A stretch of 18,231 nt of DNA from Anaerolineae bacterium (GTDB taxonomy: Bacteria; Chloroflexota; Anaerolineae; UBA1429), in the NCBI GenBank assembly GCA_007123335.1, contig SKLG01000060.1, positions 1 to 18,231 on the forward strand, in the 5' to 3' direction. This document shows, one piece after another, positions 13,797-18,231 of this stretch. The notes below the pieces were generated by a model. The model did not search any database and was not told where the DNA came from. It saw nothing but the letters and a program-made list of their open reading frames with translations. Position 1 is the first letter of the stretch; each line of letters starts with the position of its first letter. Made by a program: the position numbers and the translations under genes.

Positions 13797-14717
13797 ATGC
13801 TGATGGCGGCGCAACCGGTCCGACCAAACTATGTGGTGGTGGGCCACATTACCCGCGACCTGTTACCTGGCGGTGATTTGCGAATGGGGGGCACGGCTAC
13901 CTATGCAGCTATCACCGCTGCTCGCCTGGGCTATCGCGTAGGGGTGCTGACCAGTGCCAGAGCGGATGATGTTCCGCGCCAGTGGCTTGCTCCCGCCAGT
14001 CAGGATACGATAGGCACCGATGGACAGATCGCCATCACCTGTGTATCATCGCCCTATACCACGACCTTTGAGAATATCTATGTCAAGGGGCAGCGCCGAC
14101 AGATCGTACGCGGTGTGGCAGCTCCGCTGACCGCCGACAATATCCCTGCTCACTGGCGCGGTGCCGATATCCTTCATCTGGGGCCCGTGGCTGCGGAGGT
14201 GGATGAGGCCTCATGGGGGAGCATCGGCGCAGGTCTACTCGGACTCACGCCTCAAGGATGGATGCGCCGCTGGGACGCTGATGGCCAGGTATGGCCTGTA
14301 GAATGGCAGAGTGCTCCGACATTCGCCGCGATGAGCGATCCTCGACTGGCGAGCGGTGGCGCGATCGTTGTCCTCAGCATCGAAGATATGGGCTATGACC
14401 AGGAGCGCATTCACAGCCTTGCGCATCAGTTCGCCGTGTTGGTCGTTACAACCGGCCGCTTGGGGGCCAGTGTATTCTGGCGGGGCACACGGCACGATGT
14501 GCCAGCCTATGCCACTCGGGAGGTCGACCTGACCGGCGCCGGTGACGTCTTTGCTGCGACGTTTTTTATCCGCATACACGAGGGGGCAGATCCCGTCAAG
14601 GCAGCGTACTTTGCCAACGCCGCTGCGTCACTGGCTATTCGGGAGCCTGGGCTGTGTGGGATCCCCTATCGCCAGGATGTGGAGCGGCAGATGCAACGTG
14701 CGCAGCAGATGACCTGA
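13797..14717 (+). CDS. PfkB-family carbohydrate/nucleoside kinase
   Basis: The 306-residue protein has the two ribokinase/PfkB signatures: MGGTATYAAITAARLG (30-45) near the N-terminus and VDLTGAGDVFAATF (243-256) with catalytic Asp250. It should transfer phosphate from ATP to a sugar, nucleoside or inositol-like substrate in the cytosol. The N-terminal VVVGHITRDL and the lack of a lid-like insertion are seen in family members of unknown substrate. The start ATG at 13797 has GGAAAAG close by; ATG 13803 is an equally possible start. It lies 24 bases after khpB and 96 before parA. A sugar kinase is unusual inside this housekeeping block, where mnmE, mnmG and rsmG are commonly found. Confidence 0.88.
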   Translation: MLMAAQPVRPNYVVVGHITRDLLPGGDLRMGGTATYAAITAARLGYRVGVLTSARADDVPRQWLAPASQDTIGTDGQIAITCVSSPYTTTFENIYVKGQRRQIVRGVAAPLTADNIPAHWRGADILHLGPVAAEVDEASWGSIGAGLLGLTPQGWMRRWDADGQVWPVEWQSAPTFAAMSDPRLASGGAIVVLSIEDMGYDQERIHSLAHQFAVLVVTTGRLGASVFWRGTRHDVPAYATREVDLTGAGDVFAATFFIRIHEGADPVKAAYFANAAASLAIREPGLCGIPYRQDVERQMQRAQQMT

Positions 14718-14813
14718 TGATGCTCTCGATGCGTCGATGATGCTTCTTTGGCAGCTTTTTGCTTCCGTCACGGCTTTTGACACATAAGATAGAGTACAAG
14801 GCGGTCAGAACCC

Positions 14814-15578
14814 ATGGCCCGAGTCGTTGCACTGGCAAATCAAAAGGGCGGCGTGGGCAAGACAACCACCGCCGTCAACCTCGGCGCCTACCTGGCCCAT
14901 GCGGGCAAACGTGTTCTGCTGCTGGATATGGATCCGCAAGCCAATGCCACCAGCAGCCTGGGTGTGGACAAGAACACGTTAGCCCGCTCAGTATATGATG
15001 TGTTGATCGGCGCCGAGCCCGCCAGTCGGCTCGTATGTCTGACTGCATGCACCGGCCTCGACCTATTACCTGCCTCGCCGGCGCTCGCCGGCGCACAGAT
15101 CGAACTGGTGCCTATGGCCGGCCGTGAGACAAAACTACGACGTGCGCTAGAGCCTTTGCGCCCACGGTATGACTATGTGCTCATCGACACGCCCCCCAGC
15201 CTGGGTATGCTCACCGTGAATGCCTTGACCGCTGCCGACGGTGTGCTGATCCCGATCCAATGCGAATATCTGCCGCTGGAAGGGCTGGGGCAGCTTTTGC
15301 ACACGATAGAGCTCGTTCGCCAGAGCCTCAACCCCGACCTCGCCATCAGTGGTCTGGTGCTGACCATGTACGATCCCCGCACCAATCTCTCACGCCAAGT
15401 GGTGGAGGAGATCCGGCAGCACTTTCCAGTCATCGTCTTTCGGTCTATTATCCCTCGGAGCATCAAGCTCAGTGAGGCGCCAAGCTATGGCGAACCGATC
15501 ATCACCTATGCGCCACATTCCAGCGGTGGCCAGGCCTACGAGTCATTATGTCGCGAAGTCCTTGATCGAGAACGGTAA
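14814..15578 (+). CDS. parA: Chromosome-partitioning ATPase ParA/Soj
   Basis: The 254-residue protein has the deviant Walker A KGGVGKTT (11-18) with both lysines. LLLDMDPQANAT (Walker A') follows, then DYVLIDTPPSLG (Walker B). It is the short chromosomal form without an N-terminal DNA-binding HTH. The ATPase dimer binds DNA non-specifically and is cycled by ParB to segregate origins. The ATG at 14814 follows AAGGCGG by nine bases. The 96-base gap after the kinase gene could hold a promoter, but no good -35/-10 pair was found. parB follows after 40 bases. Confidence 0.96.
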   Translation: MARVVALANQKGGVGKTTTAVNLGAYLAHAGKRVLLLDMDPQANATSSLGVDKNTLARSVYDVLIGAEPASRLVCLTACTGLDLLPASPALAGAQIELVPMAGRETKLRRALEPLRPRYDYVLIDTPPSLGMLTVNALTAADGVLIPIQCEYLPLEGLGQLLHTIELVRQSLNPDLAISGLVLTMYDPRTNLSRQVVEEIRQHFPVIVFRSIIPRSIKLSEAPSYGEPIITYAPHSSGGQAYESLCREVLDRER

Positions 15579-15618
15579 GAGAGCGGCACATGCTGGCCGC
15601 TGATGTCGGGAGGAATGC

Positions 15619-16491
15619 ATGCCATCCAGAGAGAGAAGAGGGCTCGGCAAGGGCTTGGGGGCGCTCATCCCCTCAGGAGAGCCAGTTCCTGGCATTCGGC
15701 AGGTGCATATCGACGCCATCATGCCCAATCCCCGGCAACCCCGCAGCTCCTTTGACGCCGACGCCCTGGAGGAACTGGCCGCTTCGATTCGCGAGATGGG
15801 CCTGATCCAACCCCTCATTGTACAGCAGAGCACAGACACACAAGATCCGGGCCAGCCACCGCGTTATCAGCTTATTGCTGGCGAGCGACGCTGGCGCGCC
15901 GCAAGATTGGCCGGCTTGCAGCATGTCGAGGTCATTGTCAAAGAGGCCAGCCCGCAAGAGATGCTGGAGCTGGCGCTTGTAGAGAATATACAACGGGCCG
16001 ATCTGAATCCTTTGGAGGAGGCCAACGCCTACCATCAACTGGCCCAGGAATTCGGCATGACTCAGGAACGGATCGCCGAGCGTGTCGGGCGCAGCCGCGC
16101 CAGCGTGGCCAATACGATGCGCTTGGTGCGCCTCCCCGAGGAGATCCGTCAGGGGTTGCTTGATTCCAGAATCTCAGAGGGGCACGCCCGGGCGCTGCTT
16201 ATGCTGGATGACCATGAGGAACAAAGCCTGGCCTATCGCGCCGTGATCAAAAAGCAACTCTCGGTGCGCCAAACTGAAGAGCTGGTTCGAAGGCTCAAAC
16301 GCTCCACCGGTGACACAAAACGACAACGTAGCCGTTCGCCTGAGACGGTGCGCTTGGAGCAAGAATTCCGTGATTCTTTGGGCACCAAGGTAAACCTCTA
16401 TCGCAGCAGCAAGGGCGGCAAGCTCGTCATCCACTTTTACTCGGAGGATGATCTGCAGGTGCTTTATGAGCGCCTGATCTCCGACGACTAG
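15619..16491 (+). CDS. parB: Chromosome-partitioning protein ParB/Spo0J
   Basis: The 290-residue protein starts with a ParA-stimulating basic tail (RRGLGKGLGALIP). The CTP-binding ParB domain follows, with LIAGERRWRAA (85-95) and ENIQRADLNPLEEA (122-135). The HTH DNA-binding region is near 147-170 (MTQERIAERVGRSRASVAN), and the C-terminal dimerisation domain comes last. It loads at parS as a CTP-dependent clamp. The ATG at 15619 has GGGAGG five bases upstream. No consensus parS (TGTTTCACGTGAAACA-like) was found in the window, so the sites must lie elsewhere or deviate from the usual sequence. Confidence 0.96.
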   Translation: MPSRERRGLGKGLGALIPSGEPVPGIRQVHIDAIMPNPRQPRSSFDADALEELAASIREMGLIQPLIVQQSTDTQDPGQPPRYQLIAGERRWRAARLAGLQHVEVIVKEASPQEMLELALVENIQRADLNPLEEANAYHQLAQEFGMTQERIAERVGRSRASVANTMRLVRLPEEIRQGLLDSRISEGHARALLMLDDHEEQSLAYRAVIKKQLSVRQTEELVRRLKRSTGDTKRQRSRSPETVRLEQEFRDSLGTKVNLYRSSKGGKLVIHFYSEDDLQVLYERLISDD

Positions 16492-16563
16492 AGCCTGCTA
16501 CAAACGCTCTATGAGCGTCCTCAAGAAGGCGATGGAGAACCTATAAACTCGATACTGTTTTTC

Positions 16564-16592
16564 TTGCCATTTTCCCCATGATCACCTATACT
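16564..16592 (+). promoter_or_regulatory. Predicted sigma-70 promoter for prfA-prmC
   Basis: TTGCCA (16564-16569; 5 of 6) and TATACT (16587-16592; 5 of 6) are separated by exactly 17 bases, in the AT-richer gap after parB. Transcription would begin near 16599, leaving a leader of about 90 bases before prfA. Confidence 0.7.
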
Positions 16593-16622
16593 ATAAAGTC
16601 GACTGAGAATCTTTGCTGATGA

Positions 16623-16668
16623 TGAGCGGGCAGAGCCTCATGTTTTGATCAACGCTCTGTTCTGCCCG
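16623..16668 (+). promoter_or_regulatory. Structured leader of prfA with two mutually exclusive hairpins
   Basis: CGGGCAGA (16627-16634) and TCTGCCCG (16661-16668) are perfect 8-bp partners around a 26-base loop. Alternatively ATGAG (16623-16627 area) can pair with CTCAT (16636-16640 area) in a short hairpin followed by GTTTTG, a weak terminator-like arrangement. The two foldings share bases and exclude each other. The larger hairpin ends about 10 bases before the GGAG of prfA and does not cover it. Whether this regulates anything is not shown. Confidence 0.4.
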
Positions 16669-16688
16669 ATATAGATACGGAGCAAGCC

Positions 16689-17774
16689 ATGTTTGAACAG
16701 GTAGCCGAAGTAGAAGCCCGGTATGATGAATTGAGTCAGCTCTTGTCTACGCCTGAGGTGGCCCGCGACCCAGACAAGATCCGCGCCTACGGCCAGGAGC
16801 AAGCCGAGATCAGCGAACTGGTGATGCTCTATCGCGAGTATCGTCAAGTCGTCGAGGAGTTGGAGACCACTCGGCTCATGCGCGAAGAAGAGCCCTCTGA
16901 GGATATGCTGACGCTTATTGAAGACGAGATCGACCGTCTCCAGACGCGCCAAGAAGAGCTTGAGGAGCGCATCAGGCTGTTGCTGATCCCCAAGGACCCC
17001 CGTGATGAGCGCAACGTGATTGTCGAGATCCGCGCCGGCACGGGTGGGGATGAAGCCGCTCTCTTTGCCGCCGACCTGTTTCGCATGTATAGCCTCTACG
17101 CCGCCGCCCAGGGCTGGCAGACCGAGATGCTCAGTAGCAACGAGACCGGCATCGGCGGCTACAAGGAGATTATCTTTGAGGTCCGCGGCAAGAATGCCTT
17201 TTCGCGGCTCAAGTACGAGAGCGGCGTGCACCGCGTGCAGCGCGTGCCGGTCACCGAGACCAGCGGACGCATCCATACCTCCACCGCCACCGTGGCCGTC
17301 CTCCCCGAGGCCGATGATGTCGAGGTCGAGATCAATGACTCGGATCTGCGCATCGATGTCTACCGCTCGGGCGGCAAAGGCGGCCAGAGCGTCAACACCA
17401 CCGACTCGGCGGTGCGCATCACCCACCTACCCACCGGGCTTGTGGTCCAGTGCCAGGATGAACGCTCGCAGCTCCAGAACCGGGCGCGGGCCATGTCGAT
17501 CTTGCGTGCTCGTCTATACGACCTTGAGTACCAGCGCCAGGCCCAAGAGTTGGAAGAGTCTCGACGCCAGCAGGTAGGAAGCGCCGAACGCAGCGAAAAG
17601 ATCCGCACCTACAATTTTGGCCAAAACCGAGTCACCGACCATCGCATCAACCTCTCCATTTATCAGTTGGAGAGCGTGTTGGCCGGCGAGCTCGACGAAT
17701 TCATCGACGAGCTGATCGCCCATGAGCGCGCCGAGGCTTTGCAGATGGCGGATCAGCCCTCCGCCATGGCCTGA
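16689..17774 (+). CDS. prfA: Peptide chain release factor 1
   Basis: The 361-residue protein has the normal RF1 length. Domain order is intact: an N-terminal helical domain, then HRVQRVPVTETSGRIHTSTAT with the stop-codon-recognition tripeptide PVT at 187-189 (the RF1 position of PxT; RF2 has SPF). SGGKGGQSVNTTDSAVR carries the universally conserved GGQ (231-233) that enters the peptidyl-transferase centre. It releases peptides at UAA and UAG. The ATG at 16689 is preceded by GGAG at six bases. prmC, which methylates the GGQ glutamine, begins four bases after its stop, a common pairing. Confidence 0.97.
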   Translation: MFEQVAEVEARYDELSQLLSTPEVARDPDKIRAYGQEQAEISELVMLYREYRQVVEELETTRLMREEEPSEDMLTLIEDEIDRLQTRQEELEERIRLLLIPKDPRDERNVIVEIRAGTGGDEAALFAADLFRMYSLYAAAQGWQTEMLSSNETGIGGYKEIIFEVRGKNAFSRLKYESGVHRVQRVPVTETSGRIHTSTATVAVLPEADDVEVEINDSDLRIDVYRSGGKGGQSVNTTDSAVRITHLPTGLVVQCQDERSQLQNRARAMSILRARLYDLEYQRQAQELEESRRQQVGSAERSEKIRTYNFGQNRVTDHRINLSIYQLESVLAGELDEFIDELIAHERAEALQMADQPSAMA

Positions 17775-17778
17775 GTCC

Positions 17779-18231
17779 ATGGCGTCGATGGCAGAGGTTC
17801 CAGATTCTTGTCCCACAGGCTGCACCATCCAGCAAGCGGTGCGCTGGGCCAGCAAATGCCTGCGGACGACTAGAGGCGCTGGGACCGATGCGGTCGGCGG
17901 CATCGACCAACCACGGCTAGAGGCCGAACTGCTGCTGACCCATGTATTGGGCACAAGACGTATCGATCTGCATCTGCGCGCCGATGAGTGCCTGAGTCAA
18001 GATGCCGCACAGGACTATGCGGCGTTGGTGCAACGACGGTTGGCCCGCGAGCCCCTGGCCTACATCCTGGGGCGTCGGGCGTTCTACGACCTCGACCTCA
18101 TCGTCACCCCCGATGTATTGGTGCCCCGCCCCGAGACCGAGCATCTCGTCGAAGAGATCCTATCCTACCTGGGAACGCCGAGCGCCAGCTCGGCAGGTGA
18201 AGAGGCCGAGCTGGCGCTCGGCGCTCCCGGG
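17779..18231 (+). CDS. prmC: Release factor glutamine methyltransferase PrmC, 3' truncated, with an in-frame palindromic insertion
   Basis: The frame is open from the ATG at 17779 to the window end (151 residues). The N-terminal helical domain is recognisable: RLEAELLLTHVLG, RRLAREPLAYILGRRAFYDLDLIVTPDVLVPRPETEHLVEE, with VPRPETE at 115-121. PrmC N5-methylates the glutamine of the GGQ motif in RF1 and RF2. After LSYL (128-131), where the family normally goes directly into motif I (a DxGTGxG loop), about 20 residues beginning GTPSASSAG and rich in Ala, Gly and Glu are encoded entirely by the palindromic repeat. Whether the methyltransferase domain follows in frame lies outside the window. An ATG at 17788 is an alternative start; neither has a clear ribosome-binding site. 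Confidence 0.9.
   Translation, partial: MASMAEVPDSCPTGCTIQQAVRWASKCLRTTRGAGTDAVGGIDQPRLEAELLLTHVLGTRRIDLHLRADECLSQDAAQDYAALVQRRLAREPLAYILGRRAFYDLDLIVTPDVLVPRPETEHLVEEILSYLGTPSASSAGEEAELALGAPG
18171..18228. repeat. Nested palindromic element, copy inside prmC
   Basis: Left arm 18171-18194 is identical to the left arm of the intergenic copy at 5067-5090. Right arm 18205-18228 pairs with the left arm with one mismatch, around a 10-base loop (13 in the other copy). Each arm holds the same inner hairpin, GCCGAG-CGCCAG-CTCGGC. It is read through in the prmC frame without a stop. The element may extend past the window end. Confidence 0.92.

Noticed and set aside
14758..14800. Promoter for parA around TTTTGACACATAAGAT
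   Set aside because: TTGACA is present but no -10 lies at 16-18 bases; the alternative TTGCTT/TAAGAT pairing has a 20-base spacer.
16504..16518. ACGCTC-TAT-GAGCGT hairpin after parB as terminator
   Set aside because: The stem is only 6 bp and no T-run follows it; too weak to annotate as a terminator.
14718..16688. parS sites near parAB
   Set aside because: No TGTTTCACGTGAAACA-like palindrome was found by reading either strand.
1..18231. tRNA, rRNA, CRISPR, IS elements or phage genes
   Set aside because: None was recognised on either strand.

Overview
The window looks like a chromosomal segment from a GC-rich bacterium. The gene order rpmH-rnpA-yidD-yidC-jag-(kinase)-parA-parB, followed by prfA-prmC, together with Thr/Pro-rich lipoprotein linkers and frequent TTG/GTG starts, fits Chloroflexota (Anaerolineae-like) best. 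That placement is an inference from gene content, not a database result. No rRNA, tRNA, CRISPR array, insertion sequence or phage gene was seen.

Left part (1-6030): a truncated membrane protein of the lysylphosphatidylglycerol synthase/flippase-like family (+) faces a minus-strand set of five metabolic genes. In transcription order these are a 3-hydroxyisobutyrate-dehydrogenase-like protein, an NHL beta-propeller protein, a metallo-beta-lactamase-fold hydrolase, an LDH2-family dehydrogenase and a Gfo/Idh/MocA oxidoreductase. The last four are tightly spaced behind a plausible promoter (5024-5053) and probably form a catabolic operon of unknown substrate. Two strong palindromes sit just after stop codons in this cluster.

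Middle (6056-9523, minus): an ABC ATPase/FtsX-type permease pair, then a lipoprotein PQQ-dependent sugar dehydrogenase on a long Thr/Pro-rich tether.

Right part (9803-18231, plus): a consensus sigma-70 promoter drives rpmH, rnpA and yidD. A lipoprotein eight-repeat beta-propeller gene lies between yidD and yidC. Then come yidC, khpB/jag, a PfkB-type kinase, parA, parB, and, behind a second good promoter, prfA and the 5' part of prmC. These genes serve ribosome and RNase P biogenesis, membrane-protein insertion, chromosome partition and translation termination.

The most notable observation is a nested palindromic element with 24-bp arms, seen twice. One copy is intergenic (5067-5127). The other lies in frame inside prmC (18171-18228), where it encodes about 20 extra residues just ahead of the expected SAM-binding motif. 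The arm has no stop codon in any of its six frames, which is reminiscent of protein-coding palindromic elements such as those of Rickettsia.
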